A DNA stretch of 64,000 nt from Ailurus styani. Taxonomy: Eukaryota > Chordata > Mammalia > Carnivora > Ailuridae. The stretch lies in the NCBI GenBank assembly GCA_002007465.1, contig LNAC01000101.1, forward strand, positions 3,944,459 through 4,008,458. Reading direction: 5' to 3'. The translations under genes were made by a program, and so were the position numbers. Under the pieces are notes generated by a model. That model had not been told where the DNA came from. It was given only the letters and a program-made list of their open reading frames with translations, and did no database searches. Positions within the stretch are counted from its first letter, which is position 1. Each line of letters begins with the position of its first letter. Below are positions 9,621-20,640 of the stretch, piece after piece.

Positions 9621-10089
9621 CCTGGTCCTTGGGCTTTCTGGCTTTGGGAGAGCGAGCAGAGATTCTTGGAATAATGAGCACTAACAGAAGGCTGCTGCCT
9701 AGTTGAGCGCTTAGTTGAGAAGTGGGAATTGTCAGTGCTCTTGGGAGCCCAGAACATTTCAGAAGAGCTGGGGAGATAGGACTGGCTTTCTGGAGTCCAA
9801 GGGCTGTTCATGAGGGTGCCTGGGAATTCCATAGACAGAGAGGAGGACACCCCGTGCCTGGGGACAGGTACGTGAGGCACGGAGGGGGGTGTGGGGACAT
9901 TGGTGTTCATCAGTCCAAATGGAAGGGAGGTGGTGGGGGGGGGATAGTGGCAAACTGGGTTTGGGCCCAGGATAAAGCCCTGTTCTGGGGGGCAAGGGAG
10001 GGAGGACATCAAAGATGACATCACTTAGCTGACTCCAACTTTTAGCTTCTCTGGCCTCATTTTACCCGCTCATTAAAAATAATACCTCT

Positions 10090-10840
10090 CAACAGCTGCA
10101 TGGGGCTTGCACTGAAACAGTCCTACCAGCCCAGTTCAGTAGGTCTTCTGCGTGCCTGTGGGTGCCAGGCTCTGGGATACAAATGTTTAGTAGCTGCTGT
10201 CAGGGAGCCTTCAGTAGAGGTAAGATGTTCACCAGAGGTGTGCTAAATCCACAAAGCGTTAGGCTCGTAGTCTCAGGGCTTGGTTATTATTATTATTACT
10301 ACCATTTTGTTGTGGTTTTCTATCTTTATCTGACAGTCTAGTTGGTTCTCATCTGCATTAACTGTAGATTTGTGAAAGGGGTGATAGGTACATAGGTAAT
10401 GAACATACAGGGCTTGTTGGGTGAATCTCATTAGGTTTTCTGGACAGCCGCACACACTTACAGTATGGGACTTTCCTTATTTCTTTGGCCCAGACAGCTT
10501 TGTTGAGCCTGGTGTCAGGGTGCACATCTGGAGTTCTCCCCTCCTCCCAACAAATTTCTAGATCTCTTTGAGTGTCCGAGAGCATGCTACTTGAAGCCCC
10601 ATGCACGGTTGTGTTTATGAAGGTTGATGGCGTGTTTTTTGGTCAATGCCTTGTTCATGGTGGAACGACCCTTCTTCTCACCTGCTTTGTGGGAACCATT
10701 CTGGTGGACCCAGGTTGGAAAGGGGAAGGGTAATTATTACTCTCTGTCATGCTTAGGACCTCACAGACATTCTAACCTGGGGCTGTTTGGTTGGACAGCT
10801 AGCTAAGCCCACAGTCTGACATAATTTCCTGTGTATTCTT
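10090..10840. other. Unique intronic stretch
   Basis: Mostly unrecognised. A possible L2 remnant lies near 10150-10215 (GTGCCAGGCTCTGGGATACAA). The minus-strand ORFs here are short and overlapping. Confidence 0.4.
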
Positions 10841-11012
10841 TTTTTTTTTTTTTAAAGATTTTATTTATTTGACAGAGAGATCACAAGTAGGCAGACAGGC
10901 AGGCAGAGGGGGAGGGAAGCAGGCTCCCTGCTGAGCAGAGAGCCGGATGCAGGGCTCAATCCCAGGACCCTGAGATCATGACCTGAGCCGAAGGCAGAGG
11001 CCCGAGCCTCAG
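10841..11012 (-). mobile_element. can-SINE lacking its normal 5' head, between TSDs
   Basis: The A-tail and body are typical, but after GGCAGAGG the expected reverse head (TTAACCCACTGAGCCACC...) is replaced by CCGAGCCTCAG. Flanking repeats are still present: TTCCTGTGTATTCTT at 10826-10840 and TTCCTTGTGTATTCTT at 11013-11028. It looks like a 5'-truncated insertion with a short filler. Confidence 0.85.
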
Positions 11013-11029
11013 TTCCTTGTGTATTCTTG

Positions 11030-11620
11030 TAGCCATCGTCACTGTCCTTTTGGAAGGTGGATCCTGAGTAGAAATCATGACTTAGATCAGAATGAGCAGT
11101 AGTATGAGAAGCTAAGAAGTGTGGAGGAAGAGAAAGTATGTACTTGTGTTTCTGGAGTTTCTCTTCTGAAACAAATTTCAGAAGGTTCCCGTCTTAATCT
11201 AAACCCTCCATGACCACTGGGGGTTGGATATCACACACTAGAGTTTCCCCAAATCAGGTCCATGGTGCTATGCAACTGGTGACAGTTCCTTGTATTGGCT
11301 GGAAAATGATTTCAGATTATCTTTTTATCTCGTTTTCTACGAGTAAAGTTTGGGTTCATTTAAATGAAAAGATTCGGGAAGTAGTTCGTTAATTCTGATG
11401 AGAATACTGTGGGAGAGGGTGAGGTGGGTGCAGGGAGGACCATCTGTTATTGTCTTCATGGTTCAGCTTTCATGAGCAGGTAAGAAGTAGATACTCTGTT
11501 GCAGAGTTTGTGCTTGTAGACTGGCCATAAACAGCTTCCTTGTGTCCTGGGAATGCAAGGTGTTCCAGAGCTGGGTTGTTTGTTCCAAGAATAATTAGTT
11601 GTCCCTCAGATCGCTATTGC
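11030..11620. other. Unique intronic stretch
   Basis: No recognisable repeat or exon. TTGTTTGTTCCAAGAATAAT near 11575 is AT-rich and possibly regulatory, but unsupported. Confidence 0.4.
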
Positions 11621-11699
11621 ACGTGGCAGTTCGCCAAGCCCTTTCACCTCCGTCCTTTTATTTTTTTGTTTGCAGCCCTGTGAATACACAGGAAGACAA

Positions 11700-11930
11700 C
11701 TGAAAGGAGCTTGAAATTATTAAGCACCTATACTGTATGCAAGTTCTGTCAGCGGGATCTCATGCAATCCTCACAGTATTTAATTATCTGAGTGTTACTG
11801 TCACCCTGAATTGCTTCAAAAGAGGCTGAGGGTCTGAGAAGTTAGGAGACTGGTGCAAGGTCTTGAGCCTGAGTTAAGCTTGGAATCCGCTCCTGGGCCA
11901 GCGCTCGTCCTGTGCTGCCGTGTTGCTTCT
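11700..11930 (-). mobile_element. MIR
   Basis: TTATTAAGCACCTATACTGT, CTCATGCAATCCTCACAGTA and GAGACTGGTGCAAGGTC match reverse MIR. A further MIR-like piece (CGCCAAGCCCTTTCACCTCC) precedes it at 11625-11695. Confidence 0.75.
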
Positions 11931-12303
11931 TGCTCTGCAGACCTCATGATTCAGGGTCAGCAGAATCACCTGGAGGGCTTGTTGGACTGGGTTGCCGGGT
12001 GCTACTTCCAGAGTTTCTGATTCAGGAGGTATAGGCTGCGGCCTAGCATTCTACATTTCTAAGTTCCCGAGTGATACTCCTGCTGCTGCTGCTGGTCCAG
12101 GGACCACACTTAGAGAACTATTGCTCCAGATGAAAAGTTCTGCTCCCTTAACCTCTTCTTTACCTTTCCTGAAACAGTAAATATGGATTTTCTTATGGAC
12201 ACACTATAAGTGGGGTTATTTAGAAATTGGTCACTCATTTAGTGACTCTATCTCACCTCTCTGTATATATCAAGCTAAGTGTTTACCAGGATGGTCAGTT
12301 TAT

Positions 12304-12691
12304 ATATTTATTTATTTAAAGATTTTATTTACTTATTTGAGAGAGACACAGCAAGAGAGGGAACACAAGCAGGGGGAGTGGGAGACGGAGAAGCAGGCTT
12401 CCTGCTGAGCAGGGAGCCCAATGCGGGGCTTGATCCCAGAACCCTGGGATCATGACTTGAGCCGAAGACAGACGCTTAACGGCTGAGCCACCCAAGTGCC
12501 CCTATTTACTTATTTTTAAAGATTTTTTTTTATTCATTTGAGAGAGATACAAAGAAAGAGGGAGCACAGCAACAGGGAGAGATGGAGAAGCAGACTCCCC
12601 GCTGAGCTGGGAGCCCAACGTGGAACTCGATCGTAGGACTTCGAGATCATGACCTGAGCCGAAGGCAGGTGGTTAACCACCCAGGCGCCCC
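12304..12691 (-). mobile_element. Two can-SINEs in tandem, one inserted in the other's tail
   Basis: Two reverse can-SINEs run head to tail: about 12316-12502 (ending CCACCCAAGTGCCCC) and 12508-12691 (ending CCACCCAGGCGCCCC). One outer pair of repeats, GGATGGTCAGTTTA at 12290-12303 and GGATGCTCAGTTTA at 12692-12705, encloses both, so one was inserted first and the second landed in its A-rich tail. Confidence 0.9.
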
Positions 12692-12824
12692 GGATGCTCA
12701 GTTTAGTGAGGGAGCTAAGACAGGTACCCAAATCAGATATGATAAAAAGTGGGGGCATTAGATTGGACAGGTAAATGAAGTAAGAGTGTGGAGGACGGAG
12801 GGGGTTATTACCTCCAACAGTAAC

Positions 12825-13045
12825 AGTAGCTAAAGGTTTATGTGTGCTAGAGACTGAAGTAGGTGCTTTCTAGATCTTCCAGTCCTTTAATCCCCACAAG
12901 AATAAGGTACTGTGTGATCTCCATTTTGCAGATGAGGACCCTGAAGCAAAGAGAAGGTCACACGGGTAGCAGGAAGGGAGCTGGAGCAGAATCCAGCATT
13001 GTGGCTCTGGAACTGGTGTGCTGTTATGCTGTGCTGCCTTCAGCC
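12825..13045 (-). mobile_element. MIR
   Basis: CTCCATTTTGCAGATGAGGAC, AGAGAAGGTCACACGGGTAG and TGGAGCAGAATCCAGC give a clear reverse MIR. Confidence 0.85.
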
Positions 13046-13049
13046 AGGG

Positions 13050-13345
13050 AGGAGTGAGGAGGAGCACCTTAGGAAGGAAGGAAGGCTTAGGAGGCAGTAG
13101 TCACTGAGCAGGGCTTTTATGGATGGGTAGGGATAGAGAAGGAGGCTTGGAGGGCGCTCTCTAGCAGAGACAGCAAGCATCTTGAGCAAAGGCTGATATT
13201 AAGTTGGGGGGGTGCATAACAGGATCCGTTCTGTTGACTTAGCAAGGGAGAGTGGTGGGAGGTAGGACTGGAAAGGCAGGGTTAGGCCTGATGGTGGGGG
13301 CTTCAAATGTTGTCCAAATAGTTGGGGCTCTTTCACTGGTGGCAC
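13050..13345 (-). mobile_element. L2 LINE fragment
   Basis: Resembles the reverse L2 region around GAGCAGGG...ACAGCAAGCATCTTGAGCAAAGG and the following GGACTGGAAAGGCAGG. Diverged. Confidence 0.5.
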
Positions 13346-13800
13346 TGGGGAGTCAGGAAGGATTTATAGGGAGGAGGGTAGCAGTAGCAGGGGTATCATT
13401 ACAGAGATAGGAGGTTTCCCCTTGGCAGTCACTGAAAGGTCATTCTTCTCTATTCCCATCAAAGCCCCCATCTGCGCAGAGCTGGGGGTCCTCAGGGGCA
13501 TCAGGAGCGGGCACTGCCAGTTCCTCCGAGGTCTGGGGCAGGCCCTTCCTATGGGCCCTGGTCAGAAGTGCTGAGGCAGGTTGGTGGACTAGGGGAAGAG
13601 GCCTGGGGTTCTGAGAGCATTTGTCCTTAACTGCCTGGACAGTTTATGAAACGCCCGTCACGCAGCGAGGGTCAGCCTGCTCCTTGTCCTGCCCTGCTTT
13701 CCATGTGCAGGAACAGGATCGCTCTCACAAGGGCTTTACTGAAGGGCTGTCCTTGCTTACAGTGGGCTATTTGGGATAGTAAAAATTCTCATAGAATCAT
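13345..13800. other. Unique intronic stretch
   Basis: GC-rich at 13470-13730 with no repeat or exon recognised. Confidence 0.4.
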
Positions 13801-13802
13801 TT

Positions 13803-13829
13803 AAAAAACAACAACAACAACAACAACCT
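13803..13829. repeat. (AAC)n microsatellite
   Basis: Seven consecutive AAC-type units between AAAAAACAACAACAACAACAA and CAACCTG. Confidence 0.9.
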
Positions 13830-14065
13830 GTTTTTCCATGTAGAAAACTTGAAAAATGCACATACATGCAAAAATGCAAAGGAGGAAAAAAAATCACCAT
13901 AAAATGTTTTCTTACAAACTAATTGAGATTCTTCTCATTTCTTCTAATAAGTGGAAGGGGTGGAGTCCTTGTGTATTTCACCTTCCTGTTTTTCTCTTGG
14001 ATAGCAACGTTGTATAAGTTCTCTTAGCATATTTCTATGTAATCTACCTGTTTTTTCTTGGTGGA
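13830..14065. mobile_element. Possible old LINE 3' fragment
   Basis: Phrases such as AAAACTTGAAAAATGCACATA and TTAGCATATTTCTATGTAATC resemble the old LINE block seen again at 40.9 kb. Family name not assigned. Confidence 0.3.
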
Positions 14066-14277
14066 GGAGAGGGCGGATATAGTTTGAAGAAGAGAATCTA
14101 AATACCCAGAGGAGCTTCAGTTAAGGGTTGTAATCTTGACCTAGCAGATACATCACTCAGAATTTTTAGGTTAACCTAGTAGTCTGAAAAGATATAAATA
14201 ACATTCAGGCTTTTTTTTTTTTCCCTGACCCAGCTTGTAGTGGCTAGGAGAGGGGCCTTTAAAAAAACCATTTTCAG

Positions 14278-14467
14278 GGGCTCCTGGGTGGCTCAGTCGC
14301 GTAAGCCTTCGGCTCAGGTCATCGTCCTGTGGTTGTGGGATCGAGCCCCACATCTGGCTCCCTGCTCAGCGCAGAGTCTACTTCTCTCTTTCTCCCTCTA
14401 CCCCTCCCCCCTGCTGTCCTCTGGCTCACACACTCTCTCAAATGAATAAATAAAAATACTTTAAAAA
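14278..14467 (+). mobile_element. can-SINE
   Basis: Head GGGGCTCCTGGGTGGCTCAGT, tail CAAATGAATAAATAAAAATAC. More diverged than the GCGCCTGGG subfamily, with shortened A/B-box spacing. Confidence 0.93.
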
Positions 14468-14529
14468 GTAACCAAAAACCCCATTTTTAGACTTCGTGCC
14501 CATTTTAGTGTTCCACCAATCCTCCTGAC

Positions 14530-14810
14530 CTGGCAGAATGTCCTTGATCTTCTCTATCCAGTCAGCCTCCCTGCTGTCTGGCAGCGTGTGCCTCCTCCTC
14601 CAGGAAGCTTTCCTACACCGCGCTGTTGATGGTGCTGAATCTCTTCTCTGAACTCACGGTGTTTGCTGTCTCTATTGGCTCTTTCCTCACCTCCAAAACA
14701 GCAAATTCCTTAACTTTCCAGGTTTTCGTGGAGGTTAAATGAGAGGATGTGTGTGAGGCCTCCCGCACAGTGCCCTGTGTTCAACTACCCTGCTCAGACC
14801 TGTTGATTGC
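14530..14810 (+). mobile_element. Possible L2 LINE fragment
   Basis: CCAGGAAGCTTTCCTACACC and CTCTTCTCTGAACTCACGG resemble the L2 GAGGCCTTCCCTGACCACC region; an attached MIR-like 3' piece (GTGTGAGGCCTCCCGCACAGT) follows. Confidence 0.4.
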
Positions 14811-15029
14811 TTCCATCCTGCCTGGTGCAGTTTGCTGCGGTTATTTGTTGTATGTCTTGTCACGTGTTTATTGCCTTATCTTCTGAATAAGACCGGAGGC
14901 TCCCCATGGCAGGATGCGTTCTTTCTATTTCCGCAGGAACTTCACAGTACGTGGCAGAGCACACGCAGCACAGTGGCTTGCTCCAAAGGTTCCTTTCTAT
15001 CCATCTTATTTTTTAGCATCTTTCAAAGC

Positions 15030-15245
15030 TCAGAATACTGGCCACCATTTACTGATCGTTCAGCACCCTCCAGACACCGTGTCACACGCATTATCTCATT
15101 AAAATCTTTTTTTCTCTGAAAACTCCACTAAGTCAGTGGGATTATCTCTATTTTACAGATGAAGAAATGGCTTAGAGGAGCTAAGAAACTTGCCCAAGGT
15201 TCAGTGGTTCAGGGTCGGCTGAGCCGTGTCCCTCATGTAGGGAGT
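15030..15245 (-). mobile_element. MIR
   Basis: TCACACGCATTATCTCATTA, CTCTATTTTACAGATGAAGA and AGAAACTTGCCCAAGGTTCA are a well preserved reverse MIR. Confidence 0.9.
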
Positions 15246-15249
15246 CAAG

Positions 15250-15690
15250 CTCCCGGGCTTTTGTTCGAGTTGCCTTGCGGATCGCAAGCCTGGTCTGTTT
15301 CCATTTAGACAAGAAGGGGCCTTGACTGATTCCATGTGGGAGTTCCACGAAGCTAGCATAAGTTGCATCAAGGAACTCTAGAGCAGGATGGATGCCTGCC
15401 GGCCTCTCGGTTCTCTTCCGACACGTGGCCCTTTTTGTTTTGGATTGGACTCGGTCTTGTCTCTGTCTCCGGTGTGACTGCCCAGTGTGAGTTCATTAAC
15501 TCTTGCAGTGCTCACTTCCCTGATCTGTAAACAGGGAAGGGGTGTGTATGTGATGAGAATACTTGTTTTGTCACGTCTTACAGGACTGTTAAGAGGATCA
15601 GTGAGATACTGTGCGTAAGAGCCAAACCTGGTATTATGTTATAGCTCTTCCCCTGCGTCATCTAGGCTCAGTGTTCCGTGAGGGCACGTG
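15250..15690. other. Mostly unique intronic stretch
   Basis: No exon recognised. 15500-15640 resembles a MIR in plus orientation (CTTCCCTGATCTGTAAACAGG, GTTAAGAGGATCAGTGAGAT). Confidence 0.4.
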
Positions 15691-15705
15691 GTTTTCTTTG
15701 TACTT

Positions 15706-15896
15706 ATTTTTTTTAAAAGGTTTTATTTATTTATTTGACAGAGAGATCACAAGTAGACAGAGAGGCAGGCAGAGAGAGAGGAGGAAGCAGGTTCCCTGCT
15801 GAGCAGGGAGCCTGTGCGGGACTTGATCCCAGGACCCTGAGATCATGACCTGAGCCGAAGGCAGAGGCTTAACCCACTGAGCCACCCAGGCGCCCC
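15706..15896 (-). mobile_element. can-SINE with TSD TCTTTGTACTT
   Basis: Reverse can-SINE ending CCACCCAGGCGCCCC. Exact flanking repeats TCTTTGTACTT lie at 15695-15705 and 15897-15907. It interrupts the edge of an L1. Confidence 0.95.
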
Positions 15897-16627
15897 TCTT
15901 TGTACTTGTTGATTTACTTTTAAAAACTGTGATAAAATATATATAATACAAAATTTTCCATTCTGTCCATTTTAAAGATTGGCGATATTAAGCACATTCA
16001 CACTGGTGTGCAGCCATCACTGCCATCCGTCTCCAGAACTTTCTGCATTTTGCCTAAATGAAAATCTGTGTGCATGAAATGGTAGTTCCCATTTCTCCCC
16101 ACCTCCAGCCCCCAGCAACAACCATTCTACTTTCCGTCTCTAGGAATTTGATGACTCGAGGTACCCTCACCTCACATAAGTGGAATCATACGATAATGTG
16201 TTTTTTTGTGACTGGCTTATTTTACTTAGTGTAATATGTTTACAGTTCATTCACATTGGAACGTTTCAGAATCTCCTTACTTCTTAAGGCTGAATAATAC
16301 TCCGTTATATGTATATACCACGTTTTAGGTATCTATTCACTTGTCTCTGGATACATGGGCTGCTTCAACCTTTTGGCTATTGTGAACAATGCTGCTATGA
16401 ACACGGGTGTGCAGATATCCGCATCTGCCTCTGTTTTCAGTTGTTTTGGATATATACCCAGAGGCGGAATTACTGGATCATACGGTAATTCTGTTTTGAC
16501 TGTTTCGAGGAGGAACCGGCATACTGTTTTCCACAGTGATTGTACCATTTTTTACATTCCCACCAGCAGTATGTAGGGCCCTAATTTCTCAGCATCATCA
16601 CGGAAACTTGTTAGTTACTTGTTTCTT

Positions 16628-16834
16628 TTTTTTTTTTTTTAAAGATTTTATTTATTTATTTGACACAGAGAGAGAGATTACAGGTAGGCAGAGAGGCAGG
16701 CAGAGAGACAAGGAGAGGAGGAAGCAGGCTCTTGGCTGAGCAGAGAGCCCAATGCGGGCCTCGATCCCAGGACCCTGAGATCATGACCTGAGCCGAAGGC
16801 AGAGGCTTTAACCCACTGAGCCACCCAGGCGCCC
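16628..16834 (-). mobile_element. can-SINE with perfect 15-bp TSD
   Basis: AGTTACTTGTTTCTT occurs exactly at 16613-16627 and 16835-16849 around a reverse can-SINE, inside the L1. Confidence 0.97.
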
Positions 16835-17098
16835 AGTTACTTGTTTCTTTATGGTAGTCTGTGTTAATGTGTGTGAAGTGATCTCTCATTGCGGTTTTGA
16901 CTTGCATTTCCCTAGTCATTAGTGGCAACGAGCACCTTTTCATGTGCTGATTGGGCATTTGTATTTCTTTGGAGGAATGTTGGTTCAAACACTTTGCCTG
17001 GTTTTTAATCGGGTTGGTTTTTATTGTGGTTATCATTGTTGAATGTTAGGAGCTATCCCCATATGTCCAGTCGTCCAGTGTTAATTAGTAGGTACATG

Positions 17099-17298
17099 GG
17101 CGCCTGGGTGGCTCAGTGGGTTAATGCCTCTGCCTTCGGCTCAGGTCATGATCTCAGGGTCCTGGGATCAAGGCCCGCATCGGGCTCCCTGCTCAGCGGG
17201 GAGCCTGCTTCCCCCTCTCTCTGTCTGCCTGCCTCTCTGTCTCCTTGTGATCTCTCTCCCGCTGTGAAATAAATAAATAAAATCTTTAAAAAAAAAAA
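17099..17298 (+). mobile_element. can-SINE with perfect 15-bp TSD
   Basis: ATTAGTAGGTACATG at 17084-17098 and 17299-17313. Its tail reads CTCCCGCTGTGAAATAAAT instead of CTCTGTCAAATAAAT, a subfamily variant shared with 20000 and 48169. Confidence 0.97.
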
Positions 17299-17509
17299 AT
17301 TAGTAGGTACATGATACGCAGATAATTTTCTCCCATTCTCTGGGTTGCCTTTTTTTTTTTACTCTGTGGATCGGGTCCTTGGATGCACTGAAGTTTTTCA
17401 TGGTGATGAAGTCCATTTTGTCTCTTTTTTCTTTTGCCGCCTGTGGCGTCATGCCCTTATTTTTCTGGAGAGTCTTAACAAGTGCCTTCAGAACAGTGAC
17501 GCCAATAGT

Positions 17510-17745
17510 ACTAGTCAGCATGACTCTTCACCGGGAATTGGGCTAAGTACCTACATGCGTCATTTCCTCTCATTCCCGCGGCAGCCCTATGAGCCAGGTG
17601 CCAGCATTCACATTTTCTAGAGCAGGGAACCAGGGCTTCAAAACTAAGTACCTTCCCCTAGGTCTGTGCATAAGAAGTGGCAGAGCAGGGACTTGAACCC
17701 AGGTCTGTGGACTCCAGATCCAGTGCTCATAACCCCTACGCTGGA
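17510..17745 (-). mobile_element. MIR
   Basis: TTGGGCTAAGTACCTACATGC, GCAGAGCAGGGACTTGAACC and CAGTGCTCATAACCCCTACGC are diagnostic reverse MIR segments. Confidence 0.9.
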
Positions 17746-18725
17746 GAGCTCAGTAATTATTTGTGGGATTGAATGAATGAACACCTGAACAAACTTGGAG
17801 GCTGAAACTCTGGCAGGAGTTGTCCCCAATTCAGGTGTGCCTTCATGTCACAAATGATTCACCCGGTTCAGTCCTAGTGTGGTTCAGTGCACAAGTGTCC
17901 TCATCCTGCCAGCATATTTTCTGAGAGTTCCGTTAAAGGATGTGTTTTCTTCCAACTCAGTGAAGCTCTTTTCGGTCATGGAAGACCTGTGTATACCTGT
18001 ATATTTACTTTCTCTTTGGATTTGCTTTGAAACTATGGTCTTGGGAGGGGGGCCGGGAGAGGGGATTTAAACAGATGTTAAGTTGTCTAACTGACCAACT
18101 TGCTTTTAAGACATTACCAGCTGCCATTTTAATCATTCATGAAGCACCAGCCTTGTAGTCTAGAAGACACGTCAAAAATTCTGTTTCAGGTTTTGGCTTA
18201 AAACTGAGTGTAATGGAGAGAGACTGCTTCCTTCATCTCAGAGAATTGGGCTGCACATCTTTTGAGAGCTGGGGACAAGGACGGGCCCTGTAATAGGACA
18301 CTGTTGAGTTTTTTGCCACTTCTCAGAGGAGAAGTCACACAGAGTTCTGGCACGTCATTAGTCAAAATACAAAATGAGGCCTGAGAAATTATGTTGCTTG
18401 GCATTGGAAAGCAGAATTTGCTAGTGGCTTCCAGAGAGTGAGAATCCCTAGTGTTAACTCTGAAAATTCTTAAACCGGCAATTCAAAGGCTCACTGAATT
18501 CAAAGTAGAGGGGTATTAGCAGGGGGTTTGGTACAGCCCCCTCATTTTTACAGGTGAAGAAGTGGAGGCTCAGGGAGGGTGGGCCTGTGCTGATTTTACC
18601 CCGACAACACTTCAGACACCAAATGTGTGGTGTTTTTTTGTTTTCGTTTTGTTTTCTGATAGCAGCCAATTCTGATACCAACTCCTGTCCTACAATTCAA
18701 TTCAGTTCTGACCTGACTGCCTGGA
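17745..18725. other. Unique intronic stretch
   Basis: Nothing recognised except a MIR-like short piece near 18545-18590 (TTTTTACAGGTGAAGAAGTGG). Contains several T-rich and A-rich tracts. Confidence 0.4.
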
Positions 18726-18727
18726 GT

Positions 18728-19362
18728 TGTTGCAGACCCTGCTGGTTAAGGCTTAAGTCCCACAGGACTTGTCCCCGATTCAGACACCAGTCCCTAGTTC
18801 TCCGTTGTCCCTGGACTTTAGATCAGGGGACTGTAAAAAGTAGGGGTTCCTATGACCCCTACCTTAGGTTCAAGAATTTGCTAGAAAGGCTCACAAAACA
18901 CAGGAAAAGCACTTCACTTAGATTTATGAGTTTATTATAAAGGATACAACTCGGGAATAGTCAAATGGAAGAGATGCCTGAGGTGAGGGAAGAGGGGAGG
19001 GGCACAGAGCTTCCATGCCCTCAAGGGGTGCAACACCCTCCCAACATCTCAGTGTGTTCACTAACTCAGAAGCTCCTTGAACCCCATTGGGTAGGTACGA
19101 CTGATTAAGTCATTGGCCATTGGTGGTTAACTCCTTCTCCAGCCCCCCTCTCATCCTGGAGGTTGGAGGTGGAGTGGGGGCTGAAAGTCCCCAATCCTCT
19201 GGTGTCCAGCCCCATTGTGAGCTCTCTAGGGGCCCCAGCCTCTAGTCATCTCATTAGCATACAAAAGACACTCTGAGCACTCTGGAGAGTCTGAGGATTT
19301 TTGGAGCTGTGCGCCCGGGAACTAGGGACAAAGATCAGACACATATTTCTTATTGTATCACA
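18728..19362 (-). mobile_element. ERVL-type solo LTR
   Basis: In reverse it begins TGTGATACAATAAGAAATATG and ends in ...CA, giving LTR-type TG/CA ends. Internal phrases AGGATACAACTCGGGAATAG, CAGAGCTTCCATGCCCTC and TCATCTCATTAGCATA match a widespread mammalian ERVL-class LTR. I believe it is MLT2-like, but the family name is from memory. No internal viral coding region adjoins it. Confidence 0.6.
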
Positions 19363-19524
19363 GCAGGTGATTTGCCAAGGTCCCACAGGGAGTCAGTGAT
19401 AAAACTGGGGGCATCCCTTTACTCTTAACCCAGGGCCCTTGCCCAATTAAGGATATTTGTATATGGGCAGGGATGCTAGGAAAAGTAGTAGCAGCCTGCC
19501 ATTTGATGAGGGGGCAGTTCTGTT

Positions 19525-19628
19525 TTTTCCCTAGGATTTTTAATTTCTGCACCCAGCGTGGGACTCGAACTCACAACCCTAAGATCAAGAGTCGCATGCT
19601 CCACTTACTAAGCCAGCCAGGCATGCCC
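19525..19628 (-). mobile_element. Old short can-SINE-like element
   Basis: CTGCACCCAGCGTGGGACTC, GAACTCACAACCCTAAGATC and AAGCCAGCCAGGCATGCCC form the older tRNA-like type without a long CT-rich body. Confidence 0.8.
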
Positions 19629-19639
19629 AGAAGGGGCAG

Positions 19640-19985
19640 TTCTTGACCTAGACTCACGAAGGCAAATGTTTTTTTTATTATCTGAAAGTTAATCACATTC
19701 ACGCATAACTTGGTGGGGGTGACTATTTAGCTCTAGGTTTGAAGGTTGAAATGAAATTAGTTTATAGAATCACCTTTGGTTTTCTGTTTTGGCTGCTTTT
19801 TCTGGCACCGGTCCAGAACTGACAAATGAATCCCAGGCTAGCACTTGGGAGGCCCGTGATTGGTCAGCAGTCTGTGACTGATTTTGCTCTGTGATTGTGG
19901 GTGGGTCACATTCTACTTCTTTACTCATTTGGAGAGGTAGATTGAACTACAGTCTCCCAAGTTCATTTCCATGCCTAAAGCTTAA
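19640..19985. other. Unique stretch, partly MIR-like
   Basis: 19850-19960 (GTGACTGATTTTGCTCTGTG, GGGTCACATTCTACTTC) may be a decayed MIR. Otherwise nothing seen. Confidence 0.35.
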
Positions 19986-19999
19986 GACCTGAATCAGAG

Positions 20000-20203
20000 G
20001 GCGCCTGGGTGGCTCAGTGGGTTAAAGCCTCTGCTTTCGGCCCAGGTCATGATCTCAGGGTCCTGGGATTGAGGCCCGCATCGGGCTCTCTGCTTGGCAG
20101 GGAGCCTGCTTCCCCCTCTCTCTCTCTGCCTGCCTCTCTGCCTCCTTGTGATCTCTCTCCCGCTGTGAAATAAATAAATAAAATCTTTAAAAAAAAAAAA
20201 AAA
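20000..20203 (+). mobile_element. can-SINE with perfect 16-bp TSD
   Basis: AAGACCTGAATCAGAG at 19984-19999 and 20204-20219. It carries the CGCTGTGAAATAAAT tail variant and the CTTTCGGCCCAGGTC body variant. Confidence 0.97.
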
Positions 20204-20319
20204 AAGACCTGAATCAGAGTGGTTTTTAGTTTTTCTTAAGAACTTGAGCTTTCACAGAAGGTTCTTTTAAATCCAATTTATATATAGGGGTGTGGATTTT
20301 TAATTTTATATATGTATTA

Positions 20320-20640
20320 CACACACACACATTTTCTAACAAGTTTTCCTTGAGATACAGTTTACTTATGGTGAACTGCACAGATCTTAATTGTTACAGT
20401 TTTCACAAATGCATTCACAGTTGTAACCCCCACCTCTCCTAAGATAAAGACTTTCATCATTACCCCAGAAAGTTCTCTCTTGCCCCATCCAAACAGCCCT
20501 CCCCTGTAACACACCCCTTGGACAGGTAACCACTGATCTCAGCTCTGTCACCAGAGGTGAGTTTTGCCTGTTCTAGAAGTTTCTATGCATGGAGTTCTAC
20601 AGTGTGTGCTCTTTTGTTTGATCCTGGGTGCTATTTTGAA
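20320..20640 (-). mobile_element. Old L1 3' fragment
   Basis: CCTTGAGATACAGTTTACTTA, CACAAATGCATTCACAGTTG and GGTAACCACTGATCTC are reverse L1 3'-end text; a CA dinucleotide run at 20321-20332 borders it. Confidence 0.65.

Larger units (their letters stand above)
15909..17490 (-). mobile_element. Old L1 3' region split by two can-SINEs
   Basis: Reverse L1 3' sequence: AAGTGGAATCATACGATAATG, TTTGGCTATTGTGAACAATGC, TATATACCCAGAGGCGGAAT, CCACAGTGATTGTACCA and later TTTTTCATGGTGATGAAGTCC, which lies further upstream in L1 ORF2. The total L1 content is about 1.2 kb. The can-SINEs at 16628-16834 and 17099-17298 inserted later. Many substitutions; no functional ORF. Confidence 0.88.

Noticed and set aside
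9284..10024. 246-codon minus-strand ORF as a gene
   Set aside because: No family resemblance, low-complexity Ser/Pro composition, overlaps a MIR fragment, and lies inside a long intron on the opposite strand.
14240..14449. Recurrent ORFs reading GAWVAQWVKPLPSAQVMISGSWD or similar
   Set aside because: The same peptide recurs at many places because it is the translation of the can-SINE body, not a protein family.
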